From Rickettsiales bacterium (GTDB taxonomy: Bacteria; Pseudomonadota; Alphaproteobacteria; Rickettsiales; UBA8987), in contig JANQHP010000107.1 in the NCBI GenBank assembly GCA_028282625.1, forward strand, positions 1 through 19,751: a stretch of 19,751 nucleotides of DNA, written 5' to 3'. The notes beneath the pieces were generated by a model. It saw only the letters and a list, made by a program, of their open reading frames with translations, made no database searches and was not told the DNA's origin. Every line of letters begins with the position of its first letter. Within the stretch, counting starts at the first letter, position 1. The position numbers and the translations under genes are program-made. Below are positions 8,341-15,246 of this stretch, in pieces.

Positions 8341-8691
8341 CTACGTGTTTTCTTCCTCTTCTTCATGCGCCTTAATATCCAGCAGCGTTTCTTCCATATC
8401 GGGGTCTATGGCGGGCTGGATCAGCATCGTTTGGTGATGAAAGCCATAATCCCGTTCCATACGCTGGCGGGTGATGTCATCTGGCTCACCCCAACCAGAA
8501 GCAAGGATCACGCCGTGTTTGCTTACGTCGCATCCGCCCTTCTTGTTGGCCTGGATGAATTTTGACATATCACTCGCACGCAAGGCAATATAGTGGTAAA
8601 GCGCCTGTTTGGCTTTGTCTCGCCCTTGCACGAGAAAGATGCAGAGCGTTTTTTGCGCAAAGATCTTTTGACTGGAAGAATGAACCGCCAT
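8341..8691 (-). CDS. Conserved-looking protein of unknown function (116 aa)
   Basis: 116 aa, soluble, with no signal peptide or membrane segment. The middle reads IFLVQGRDKAKQALYHYI, then KKGGCDVSKHGVILASGWGE, and the C-terminus is acidic (AHEEEEENT). The compact alternating hydrophobic pattern suggests a folded alpha/beta domain. I do not recognise a family. It begins two bases after the stop of the gene at 8694-9164, with a GGAAGGG ribosome site inside that gene's end, so the two are translated from one message and may act together. Confidence 0.7.
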   Translation of the reverse strand: MAVHSSSQKIFAQKTLCIFLVQGRDKAKQALYHYIALRASDMSKFIQANKKGGCDVSKHGVILASGWGEPDDITRQRMERDYGFHHQTMLIQPAIDPDMEETLLDIKAHEEEEENT

Positions 8692-8693
8692 GT

Positions 8694-9164
8694 TTAGCGT
8701 TCCCTTCCGCTTGGTATCTGGGCGAACAACTCTTTAATAGCACCGCGTGGCATATCGCGGCTACTGACCTGCAGGGCGACGGCACACATAAGTGCGGCAA
8801 CGGTCCCCATTTCTTCGCGTATTTGCGCCAGGGTTGGTGCTTCTTTTGCTAGTTCACCGACCAGATGACCACGTGCTTCAGCATTTTCTACGCTGTTGAT
8901 AGCCATGCCCATCAGGTAGCCAAGGGTGGCGTTGTTGCCGAGCAAGGTGGCAACCGTACGCTCGGCGGGTGTCAGGTTCTCATAGCCTTGGGTGAAGGCT
9001 TCTTCCAGAAAATCTAGCACTTGCTTTGCTTCAATTTTCTGCTCCGGACCATGCACGGCACCAAGCCCGATGGAATCGGTTGTCTCTAGCGTTGTAGGGG
9101 GTTGATTAGACGACGCGGACGCGCCACCCGGGCCGCTTCCGCGACCTTGGTTAGTTGTAACCAT
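8694..9164 (-). CDS. Helical protein of unknown function (156 aa)
   Basis: 156 aa. The start at 9164 is chosen because GAAGGA lies seven bases upstream; a frame extension to 9188 adds MQLKKDNR but lacks a ribosome site. Residues 1-35 are low complexity (Gly, Ser, Asn, Pro, Thr) and probably disordered. The rest is predicted helical, with AKQVLDFLEEAFTQGYENLT, then TLLGNNATLGYLMGMAINSV, then a Met/Ala-rich helix. No catalytic motif is evident. It is the first gene of a two-gene operon with 8341-8691 and is divergent from the flavoprotein gene at 9357. Confidence 0.7.
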   Translation of the reverse strand: MVTTNQGRGSGPGGASASSNQPPTTLETTDSIGLGAVHGPEQKIEAKQVLDFLEEAFTQGYENLTPAERTVATLLGNNATLGYLMGMAINSVENAEARGHLVGELAKEAPTLAQIREEMGTVAALMCAVALQVSSRDMPRGAIKELFAQIPSGRER

Positions 9165-9291
9165 ACGGTTATCCTTCTTCAATTGCACACAAGGACTACT
9201 ATAGCAGCATTAGGTTAACTTAAGGTTAAGTGAGTGGTTTTTTTTGTGATGTACCGGTGGCACCTTTGCAGGTGTTTCATTGGGTTAGCAT

Positions 9292-9320
9292 TTGCGCTCT
9301 GCAGTGAAGTGCAGTATAAG
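9292..9320 (+). promoter_or_regulatory. Probable promoter of the nitronate monooxygenase-like gene
   Basis: TTGCGC (9292-9297), a 17-bp spacer and TATAAG (9315-9320). It lies inside the longest open frame (which reaches back to 9234), which argues that translation begins downstream, at ATG 9357. Confidence 0.5.
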
Positions 9321-9356
9321 GCACCATCATCACGATGCGTGGAGCAAGGCAAAAAA

Positions 9357-10382
9357 ATGCAGGATCATGCAACGAAGAAGCTGGACGCTTTGTGGCAGCA
9401 AGGCACCGATTTTTTAGGCTCGTGCTATAGTATTTTGGGTGGCGCGATGAGTTGGATTTCCGAGCACCGGCTGGTCAGCGCGCTTTCGAACGCCGGTGGG
9501 TTTGGTGTGATTGCCTGTGGTGCGATGCCGCCGGATTTATTGAAGGAGGAAATTGCCAAGACCCAAGCAGCCACCAAGAAGCCTTTTGGGGTGAATCTCA
9601 TTACGATGCATCCGGAGCTGGATACGCTGGTGCAGGTGTGTATACAGAGTCAGGTGACGCATGTGGTGCTGGCTGGCGGCTTGCCCAAAGGGACGACGAT
9701 TGCCACGCTCAAAGAGGCGGGCATCAAGACGATTGCCTTTGCGCCGGCGATCCCGATTGCCAAAAAGCTGGTGCGAAGCGGTGTGGACGCGCTGGTGGTC
9801 GAAGGGGCCGAAGCGGGTGGGCATATTGGTCCGGTGGCGACCTCGGTGCTGGTGCAGGAGATTATTCCTTTTATGCAGGAGCATCACCCAGAAATTCCGG
9901 TGTTTGTAGCGGGGGGCATTGGTACGGGTGAAGCGATTGCAGGTTATCTGCGTGCTGGCGCAGCAGGTTGTCAACTCGGCACACGTTTTGTGTGTGCGGT
10001 GGAGTGTATTGCGCACCCGGCCTTTAAAAAGCTGTTTATCAAGAGCAACGCGCGTGACGCGCTGCCCTCGGTACAGCTTTACACGGATTTGCCGGTGATT
10101 CCGGTGCGCGCGATTGCCAATGATGCGACCCGTGCTTTTGAAGCGGTGCAGCATGAAACCGCCGAAGCACTGCGTGCGGGCAAGCTGACTCGCGAGGAAG
10201 CACAACTAAAAGTGGAGCATTTTTGGGCCGGCGCTCTGCGCAAAGCGGTGATGGATGGCGATGTGGAACATGGTTCGGTGATGGCCGGGCAGAGCGTGGG
10301 TTTGGTGACAAAAGAGCAGCCCATGCAGGAGATTATGGACGAGTTGGTGGCAGGGGCTGCCGCGGCGCTTGATTTGGGGTAA
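9357..10382 (+). CDS. Nitronate monooxygenase / FabK-type FMN flavoprotein
   Basis: 341 aa from ATG 9357; this start follows the promoter and a GGAG/AAGG ribosome site, and removes an unlikely upstream tail. The fold is a TIM barrel binding FMN. Visible signatures are the N-terminal LVSALSNAGGFGVIACG, VNLITMHPEL, the core motif EGAEAGGHIGP near residue 150, and the phosphate-binding region FVAGGIGTGEAIAGYLRAGA with GCQLGTRF near residues 180-215. These are shared by 2-nitropropane dioxygenase/nitronate monooxygenases and by the enoyl-ACP reductase FabK, and I cannot separate the two by eye. No fatty-acid genes are adjacent, so the nitronate (detoxifying) assignment is the default. The Hpt gene follows after 21 bases. 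Confidence 0.8.
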   Translation: MQDHATKKLDALWQQGTDFLGSCYSILGGAMSWISEHRLVSALSNAGGFGVIACGAMPPDLLKEEIAKTQAATKKPFGVNLITMHPELDTLVQVCIQSQVTHVVLAGGLPKGTTIATLKEAGIKTIAFAPAIPIAKKLVRSGVDALVVEGAEAGGHIGPVATSVLVQEIIPFMQEHHPEIPVFVAGGIGTGEAIAGYLRAGAAGCQLGTRFVCAVECIAHPAFKKLFIKSNARDALPSVQLYTDLPVIPVRAIANDATRAFEAVQHETAEALRAGKLTREEAQLKVEHFWAGALRKAVMDGDVEHGSVMAGQSVGLVTKEQPMQEIMDELVAGAAAALDLG

Positions 10383-10403
10383 TTTTTACGCCATACTCAC
10401 CTT

Positions 10404-10712
10404 ATGGTTGAAGATCAGGTCGATTTTAGTCGGTTGGACGCGATTGCAGGGGATAACGCTGCACTGCGTGGTGAGTTGCTCAGGCTTTTTATGGAAACGG
10501 TGCATCGATGCGTGGTGCCTCCGCGAAATGAGGCGGCATGGGACTCGGCCATGCATGAATTATGCGGTGCGGCAAATAATCTAGGCTTTACCCGTGTGGG
10601 TGATGTGTGCCATCAAGCACGACAGGCACCTTACGGCGAGTATGCCACCTATCTGAAGCATGTGGAAGAGGCGGTGGCACCGTTGCGTGCTTTCATAGAA
10701 GCAGAACAATAA
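10404..10712 (+). CDS. Hpt (histidine phosphotransfer) domain protein
   Basis: 102 aa, a single domain. H51 in MHELCGAANNLGFTRV matches the HxLxGxxxxLG box of Hpt domains, in which this histidine passes phosphoryl groups between response-regulator receivers. The Lys common in the box (HxLKG) is Cys here. Flanking regions are helical (AALRGELLRLFMETVHRCVV and YLKHVEEAVAPLRAFIEAE), as expected for a four-helix bundle. No sensor kinase or receiver gene is nearby, so its phosphorelay partners are elsewhere. It lies 21 bases after the flavoprotein gene and converges on the zinc-ribbon gene, ending 9 bases from it. The start has a poor ribosome site, so coupling to the upstream gene is possible. 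Confidence 0.75.
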   Translation: MVEDQVDFSRLDAIAGDNAALRGELLRLFMETVHRCVVPPRNEAAWDSAMHELCGAANNLGFTRVGDVCHQARQAPYGEYATYLKHVEEAVAPLRAFIEAEQ

Positions 10713-10721
10713 GCGCCGTTT

Positions 10722-11363
10722 TTAGAGGCCAAAAAACTGGTGCCAGGAGGTGCCAAGGCTCACTTTAAGGGTGTAGGCATTGCCGGATACGTTGCCGATT
10801 TCTGGTGCGATGCCCATGGACTCTCCTGGTTCTAAATAGCGCTTTTCCGGTGCAAATTGTGCTTCGCCCAGCTTGCGTCCACCTTTGCTGAGGACGGTAA
10901 CATGCATATCAGGGACGTAGCGTGTTACTTCGGCGCGGTTCACAATCTGGCCATTTAAGGCAAAGGTGAGGCGCGGCCCAAGGCGTTGGCGTTTGCTGGT
11001 GACCTCGACAAAGCGAAGGCCTTCGGTGCTGTGCATGCCAAACGCAGCGCCAAGTGCTGGCATATGCAGGGATGCAGCAGGAATCGCCGCTAATAAAGTG
11101 ATGACGCACAAGACAAGTGTGGCGATTTTTAACGCTTTGGGGGTGGGGTGAGGCTCAATGGCAGCTGGAAGGCCTCCTCCTTTTGGCAGAGGTTCTGTGT
11201 GGGTGGGCTCTGGCTCAAGATTGCTGGTGTCGGCCAGGGCTTCTAGCGGCAGCTGGTGCCATATATTGCCACATTTGCTGCATTTGACCTGCTTGCCCTC
11301 TTCCCCGATTGCGTTCTGGGGAACGGCAAATTGTGTGCTACAGGCGGGGCAGGTGATAATCAT
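10722..11363 (-). CDS. MJ0042-type zinc-ribbon, DUF3426 membrane protein
   Basis: 213 aa. The N-terminal zinc ribbon has C5/C8 (MIITCPACSTQF) and C28/C31 (KCSKCGNIWH). A Pro/Glu-rich linker leads to one membrane helix near residues 79-98 and then a periplasmic beta-rich domain (FVEVTSKRQRLGPRLTFALN, EVTRYVPDMHVTVLS, GESMGIAPEI), the DUF3426 arrangement. The biochemical role is unknown. In many alphaproteobacteria such genes sit beside ftsE-ftsX-ydcF-plsC; here ydcF-plsC lie directly across a divergent gap of 104 bp and ftsEX is missing. The start ATG lacks a clear ribosome site. Confidence 0.82.
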   Translation of the reverse strand: MIITCPACSTQFAVPQNAIGEEGKQVKCSKCGNIWHQLPLEALADTSNLEPEPTHTEPLPKGGGLPAAIEPHPTPKALKIATLVLCVITLLAAIPAASLHMPALGAAFGMHSTEGLRFVEVTSKRQRLGPRLTFALNGQIVNRAEVTRYVPDMHVTVLSKGGRKLGEAQFAPEKRYLEPGESMGIAPEIGNVSGNAYTLKVSLGTSWHQFFGL

Positions 11364-11467
11364 GGTTGCGGCAGGTGTTTTTCAGTTTAAACTAGTCACG
11401 CAGGAATGGGTTTTAAAAGAGCAATGTACGTTACTGTTCTTATACGCAAAAGAGTGAAGGTGCTACA

Positions 11468-12079
11468 ATGAAAAAGTGGCTCACAAGGATCATGTTGATG
11501 CTGTTGCTCGCAGGGTTGTTGTGGTGGGTGGCGCTGCTTTTATTTGTGCAAGAGGTGCGGCATGTGGGTGAGGCGGACCTGCCCTTGGCTGATGGTGTGG
11601 CGGTGCTAACAGGGGGTAGTGGACGCATTGAAGAAGCGATGACGCTGTTTAAAACGTTGCCGCATGGACATTTGCTGGTTTCAGGCGCAGGGGAGGGGGT
11701 CAAGCTTTATGAGTTATATGCCTCCCACAAAGATAGCATGGATCCTGGAAAGTGGCAGCAGATGATCCGTAGGATTGAGTTAGGCTATGAGGCAAAAGAT
11801 ACGGTGGGCAATGCACAGGAAATTGCCCGCTGGGTTACGCGGCATGGTTTGCAGCAGATTTATGTGGTGACTTCGAATTATCATATGCCGCGTGTTGGTG
11901 TGGAATTGGGGCGTGTGTTGCCGGCTTCGGTGCAATGGTTGGTGGTGCCGGTTCAGCCGGAGCATGTGGTGCTGGAAGGCTGGTGGCAGCATAAGGGCAC
12001 GCGCACGTTGCTGGTGGGCGAGTATCATAAATATATGGTGGCAAAATTGCGTGCTCTTTATACACGCTTCGTGATGTGA
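11468..12079 (+). CDS. YdcF/ElyC family (DUF218) membrane-anchored protein
   Basis: 203 aa. An N-terminal membrane helix (residues 7-29, IMLMLLLAGLLWWVALLLF) is followed by the DUF218 domain: VAVLTGGSGRIEEAM, HLLVSGAGEGV, KDTVGNAQEIARW, and the family's YVVTSNYHMPRVGVEL, ending near the conserved LLVGEYHKYMVAKL. Relatives SanA and ElyC influence envelope permeability or peptidoglycan precursors; the reaction is not established. A GAAGGTG ribosome site precedes the ATG. plsC begins 17 bases downstream with its own ribosome site, so the two form an operon concerned with the cell envelope. Confidence 0.82.
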   Translation: MKKWLTRIMLMLLLAGLLWWVALLLFVQEVRHVGEADLPLADGVAVLTGGSGRIEEAMTLFKTLPHGHLLVSGAGEGVKLYELYASHKDSMDPGKWQQMIRRIELGYEAKDTVGNAQEIARWVTRHGLQQIYVVTSNYHMPRVGVELGRVLPASVQWLVVPVQPEHVVLEGWWQHKGTRTLLVGEYHKYMVAKLRALYTRFVM

Positions 12080-12096
12080 ATGGTTGAGGAAATGCG

Positions 12097-12825
12097 GTGA
12101 TAATGGTGCTGCGAACCCTGGCGTTTAAGGGGTTTTTTTATCTATGGACGGCGCTGGTCTCTTTGATCGGAGTGCCGCTGCTGGTTTCAACGCCGCTTGC
12201 TTATAAAGTGGCAAGGTTTTGGGCATGGGGCACGGTGGTGGGCTTGCGCGTGCTTGCCGGGGTAAGCTGGCGTGTGGAGGGCAGGGAGCATCTGCCAGAT
12301 CCCATGATGCAGGGGGGCATGCTGATTGCTTCCAAGCACCAATCGGTCTTTGAAACGGTTGTATGTTACGCGTTGTTCCCGCAATGTTGCTATGTGCTAA
12401 AAAAAGAGCTGCAATCGATACCGGTGTTTGGGTGGTATATGCGGGTGATTGGGTGCATCGCGATTGACCGCGGGCAAGGGGCTTCGGCACTCAAGCATCT
12501 GGTGCGGGATGCCAAGGAGCGGTTGGCGCAGGGAAAGCATCTGGTGCTCTTTCCGGAAGGCACACGGATGAAGCCTGGGGCGCAGACTCGCCTTAAACCG
12601 GGTGTGGCGGCGATTTATACGCAAATAGAGGCACCGCTGGTGCCGATGTGGCTGGATTCGGGCACGTGCTGGAGCCCGCACCGTTTTCTAATTCACCCAG
12701 GTGTGATCACGTTTCGTTTGAGCAAGCCGCTTGAGCAAGGGCTGAAGCGCGATGCGTGTGTGGCACAGCTGGAACAGGTGTTTTATGGTGAGGGTAGCGT
12801 CCAACCTACAAGGGTTGCGGGATAG
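12097..12825 (+). CDS. plsC: 1-acyl-sn-glycerol-3-phosphate acyltransferase
   Basis: 242 aa. It transfers an acyl chain to lysophosphatidic acid to make phosphatidic acid, the second acylation in phospholipid synthesis, at the inner membrane. Motif I is KHQSVFET (H81 with E86 in place of the usual D; as I recall, many alphaproteobacterial PlsC proteins have KHQSxxET). Motif III is LFPEGTRMKPG (residues 151-161), and VPLVPM-like APLVPMWLDSG follows. An N-terminal membrane segment (residues 9-30) anchors it. The start is GTG at 12097, six bases after GAGGA; ATG at 12103 is the alternative but is spaced less well. It is the second gene of the ydcF-plsC pair. Confidence 0.88.
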   Translation: MIMVLRTLAFKGFFYLWTALVSLIGVPLLVSTPLAYKVARFWAWGTVVGLRVLAGVSWRVEGREHLPDPMMQGGMLIASKHQSVFETVVCYALFPQCCYVLKKELQSIPVFGWYMRVIGCIAIDRGQGASALKHLVRDAKERLAQGKHLVLFPEGTRMKPGAQTRLKPGVAAIYTQIEAPLVPMWLDSGTCWSPHRFLIHPGVITFRLSKPLEQGLKRDACVAQLEQVFYGEGSVQPTRVAG

Positions 12826-12840
12826 TGGCGATACGTGTAT

Positions 12841-12868
12841 TTTAATGCCTCATTTTGATCGCTATATT
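12841..12868 (+). promoter_or_regulatory. Possible cysI promoter
   Basis: TTTAAT (12841-12846), a 16-bp spacer and TATATT (12863-12868), 20 bases before the cysI ATG. The -35 is poor. It is the best candidate in the 63-bp gap after plsC. Confidence 0.3.
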
Positions 12869-12888
12869 AGATAGTAAGCACAAGATTT

Positions 12889-14793
12889 ATGACAGACACT
12901 CCCAAACCCGCCGCGCAAGAGCAGATGAAAATCGACAGCCGCTTTTTAAAAGGCAAAGTGGCGGAAGAGCTGGCGGACGCATCCACGCAGGATGTGAGCA
13001 ACGAAACCTATGAATTGCTGAAGTTCCATGGCAGCTATTTCGGGCATAATCGGGATACGGCGACCGCGCGCAAGAAGCAGAAGCTGGATAAAGAATATGA
13101 ATTTATGGTGCGCACGCGCATCCCCGCCGGGCAGTTGACCGCGGCGCAATATCTGGCGCTGGACGAGGTGGCCGGGAAATATGCCAATAACAGTTTGCGT
13201 ATCACCACGCGTCAAACGATTCAGTTTCATGTGATTGTGAAGGAGAATCTGAAGGCCAGCATTGCTGAGATCAACCATTCCCTGCTTTCCACCCAAAGTG
13301 CCTGCGGGGATGTGGTGCGTAATGTCACGGTCAGCCCGGCGCCCTATCAGGATGTGCAGCATCAGCGCCTGCGCGAAGATGCGGCGCTTGTGGCGGAATT
13401 CGTCAAACCCAAAACCTCGGCCTACCGCGAATTGTGGCTGGATGAAGACGCCGATGAGGTGCGTGAGCGAGCTTCGTCATCCCGCGACTTGAATGGGGGA
13501 CAAGAAAGCGAGCAAGGAGGCGAGCCAGCCTTGAGCCCGTCTCATTGCGAAGGCCAGGAGGCCGGAGCAGGAGACGATATAAATTACGAACCTTTATACG
13601 GCCAAACCTACCTGCCGCGGAAGTTCAAAATTGGGCTGATTGTGCCAGAGGATAACTCCATTGACGTGTTTACGCATGATCTGGGGTTTGTGGCGATCTT
13701 TGAAGGCGAGGTGCTGCAAGGTTATAACGTGCTGATGGGCGGCGGCATGGGCATGAGCCATGAGCCGAACAAGGCCTGGGCGGAGAAAAAAACCTACCCT
13801 GCCATTGCCGAGCCGGTGGCCTTCATCCAGCCCGATGATTTGCTGCGCGCGGTGGAAGCGGTGGTCAAATTGCAGCGCGACCATGGCGATCGCACCGACC
13901 GCAAGCATGCACGCCTGAAATATCTGGTGAAGGAAAAGGGCCTGGATTGGACGAAAGCGCAGTTTGATGCCTATTTCAAAGCCGCTGGTGGTGGGGGCTA
14001 TACTGCGCCGCGTGCGGTAGAAAAATACAAAATCCCAAGCCATATGGGCTGGTTTGAACAGGGCGATGGCAAATGGTTCCTCGGCGTGCCGGTGCCAAGC
14101 GGCCGCGTGGTGGATTATGTGGGCGAGGTGCAAAGCGGCTATACCACGGGTGAGAACCAGCATTTTGCCGGCGCGCGCTACCGCACGGGCCTGCGTGAGG
14201 TGATCACCAAATATGGCATGAATCTGGTGCTCACGCCGACTGAAGAGATTATTCTTTGTGATGTGGAAGAGGCCGATAAAGCGGATATTGAAGCGATGCT
14301 CCGCGCGCACAATATCAGCCTGGCAGAAGACCACACGCCCATGCAGCTGCATTATATGACGTGTGTTTCCCTGCCCACCTGCGCGAAGGCGCTTGCGGAA
14401 TCCGAACGGGTGCAGTTTGAAATTATGGACGGCATTCAGGCCGAGATGGATACACATGGCATTGGCGATGCGCGCATTTCGGTGCGGGTGACCGGCTGCC
14501 CGAATGGCTGCGCGCGGCCCTATGTGGGGGATATCGGCATTGTGGGGCGGATGCCCGGGCATTATGTGCTGTTTATCGGCGGCGATTTTGAAGGCACGCG
14601 GCTAAACAGCAAGCTGTTTGATAAGGTGCCACTGGCCGAGATTCCTGCCGCGCTGGCTCCGTTTTTTGCGGCATATGCCAAAGATCGCGAAGCAGAGGAA
14701 GGGTTTGGCGATTTCTGTCACCGTTTAGGTGTGGAAACACTGGCCAAGCAACTCCGCCCGCAACTGGCAGAATATAAATGGGCGGTGGCGTAG
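12889..14793 (+). CDS. cysI: Sulfite reductase hemoprotein (nitrite/sulfite reductase family), with an in-frame insertion
   Basis: 634 aa; E. coli CysI is 570. It reduces sulfite to sulfide with six electrons using siroheme coupled to a 4Fe-4S cluster. The cluster/siroheme ligands are C492 and C498 (MTCVSLPTCAKALAESER) and C537 and C541 (VRVTGCPNGCARPY). Other family stretches are SLRITTRQTIQFHVI, CGDVVRNVTVSPAP, YGQTYLPRKFKIG, GDRTDRKHARLKYLV and EEGFGDFCHRLGV. Between WLD (residues 183-185) and EPLYGQTYLP (from 234) lie 48 residues where E. coli has nine, so about 39 are extra and appear to come from an inserted repeat. No CysJ flavoprotein is nearby, so the electron donor may be ferredoxin or an unlinked reductase. 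The ATG at 12889 has a weak ribosome site. Confidence 0.9.
   Translation: MTDTPKPAAQEQMKIDSRFLKGKVAEELADASTQDVSNETYELLKFHGSYFGHNRDTATARKKQKLDKEYEFMVRTRIPAGQLTAAQYLALDEVAGKYANNSLRITTRQTIQFHVIVKENLKASIAEINHSLLSTQSACGDVVRNVTVSPAPYQDVQHQRLREDAALVAEFVKPKTSAYRELWLDEDADEVRERASSSRDLNGGQESEQGGEPALSPSHCEGQEAGAGDDINYEPLYGQTYLPRKFKIGLIVPEDNSIDVFTHDLGFVAIFEGEVLQGYNVLMGGGMGMSHEPNKAWAEKKTYPAIAEPVAFIQPDDLLRAVEAVVKLQRDHGDRTDRKHARLKYLVKEKGLDWTKAQFDAYFKAAGGGGYTAPRAVEKYKIPSHMGWFEQGDGKWFLGVPVPSGRVVDYVGEVQSGYTTGENQHFAGARYRTGLREVITKYGMNLVLTPTEEIILCDVEEADKADIEAMLRAHNISLAEDHTPMQLHYMTCVSLPTCAKALAESERVQFEIMDGIQAEMDTHGIGDARISVRVTGCPNGCARPYVGDIGIVGRMPGHYVLFIGGDFEGTRLNSKLFDKVPLAEIPAALAPFFAAYAKDREAEEGFGDFCHRLGVETLAKQLRPQLAEYKWAVA
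13462..13578 (+). repeat. Palindromic repeat inserted in frame within cysI
   Basis: About 117 bases encode roughly residues 192-230 of CysI, a Gly/Glu/Ser/Ala-rich stretch with no counterpart in E. coli CysI. The DNA is structured: CGTCTC (13538-13543) pairs with GAGACG (13571-13576) around GGCC-AGGA-GGCC (13552-13563). Its first part, GCTTCGTCATCCCGCGACTT, matches the intergenic hairpin after cysD (GCTCCGTCATCCCGTCGCCT, from 18729) at most positions, including ten in a row. The flanking protein aligns well with CysI on both sides, so the reading frame was kept. The exact borders are approximate. Confidence 0.7.
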
Positions 14794-14923
14794 GCGCTCG
14801 GCCAAGCCTCCTTCTTGTGTGTAAGCCATAGGCCAGGCGCAGATAATGCATATCACGCGGGTGTCAGAATCCCACTAAAAGTTGCGTGTTTTATGTGTAT
14901 TTTCTATCAAAAGTAGATTTTTC

Positions 14924-14952
14924 TTGCTATTCACCCTATTTTGGTGTATAAG
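14924..14952 (+). promoter_or_regulatory. Promoter of the small-peptide unit
   Basis: TTGCTA (14924-14929), a 17-bp spacer and TATAAG (14947-14952). The DNA upstream is AT-rich. The predicted start near 14959 gives a leader of about 124 nt before the 51-codon gene, containing the 22-codon ORF and a hairpin. Confidence 0.6.
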
Positions 14953-14984
14953 GAAAGTGCATTCGTACATATAAGGTTAAAATC

Positions 14985-15053
14985 ATGATTGAGGCGATCA
15001 TCTCAAATCTCCGTGGTTTGATAAAACTTCCTTATATGCTAAGCGCCCTGTAG
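14985..15053 (+). CDS. 22-codon upstream ORF of the peptide unit
   Basis: An ATG at 14985 with AAGG eight bases upstream opens a frame of 22 codons ending at TAG 15051. The product is hydrophobic and slightly basic: MIEAIISNLRGLIKL, then PYMLSAL. Its stop codon falls in the loop of the hairpin at 15045-15062, and the ribosome site of the next gene lies 17 bases after the stop. It may be a regulatory leader peptide whose translation opens the hairpin, or a small membrane-active peptide. With so few codons, chance cannot be excluded. Confidence 0.4.
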   Translation: MIEAIISNLRGLIKLPYMLSAL

Positions 15054-15062
15054 CTGCAGGGC
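15045..15062 (+). promoter_or_regulatory. Hairpin between the upstream ORF and the peptide gene
   Basis: GCCCTG (15045-15050) and CAGGGC (15057-15062) form a 6-bp stem around TAGCTG, which contains the stop codon of the 22-codon ORF. It ends eight bases before the AAGGAGGG ribosome site (15071-15078), a good position for translational coupling. Confidence 0.45.
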
Positions 15063-15082
15063 TGTTCCCTAAGGAGGGACAA

Positions 15083-15238
15083 ATGAAAGAAAAACTGACC
15101 CTGAAAGAGTTAAAGGTGAGATCATTCTCGACCTCGACCTTGCATACCAACAGGCTTTACGGGGGGATTGATAGTCCCCTCACGTATGGTCCTGGTTGTA
15201 AGACAGTAGCCTGTGATGAACCACCACACGGTGGCTGA
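15083..15238 (+). CDS. Candidate RiPP precursor (pinensin/lanthipeptide-like leader), 51 aa
   Basis: An excellent ribosome site (AAGGAGGG, 15071-15078) lies four bases before the ATG. Residues 5-18 read LTLKELKVRSFSTS, the LxxLxVxSFxT leader pattern of pinensin-family class I lanthipeptide precursors and related Bacteroidota/Gemmatimonadota peptides. A double glycine follows (G27-G28), a possible cleavage site. The remaining 23 residues hold S31, T34, C39, T41 and C44 (GPGCKTVACDEPPHGG), enough for one or two thioether rings. The gene has its own promoter and terminator. No LanB/LanC, LanM, radical-SAM, protease or ABC transporter gene is in this window, so any modifying enzymes must be unlinked. 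Alternatives are a regulatory leader for the sulfur genes or a signal peptide-like small protein. The gene is likely real; the RiPP assignment rests on the motif alone. Confidence 0.65.
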   Translation: MKEKLTLKELKVRSFSTSTLHTNRLYGGIDSPLTYGPGCKTVACDEPPHGG

Positions 15239-15246
15239 GGCCACCC

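Noticed and set aside
9211..9231. Direct repeat AGGTTAA twice, 11 bases apart, in the 8694/9357 divergent gap
   Set aside because: Short and AT-rich; it could be an operator but there is nothing to distinguish it from chance.
9537..10205. 222-codon minus-strand frame opposite the flavoprotein gene
   Set aside because: His/Arg-rich shadow; the plus frame has FMN-binding motifs and a promoter.
13594..14562. 322-codon minus-strand frame opposite cysI
   Set aside because: Shadow produced by the codon usage of cysI; His/Ala-rich and without a ribosome site or known motif.
14794..14838. cysI terminator from the GCGCTCGGCC/GGCCAGGCGC inverted repeat
   Set aside because: Two mismatches, a loop of over 20 bases and no T-run.
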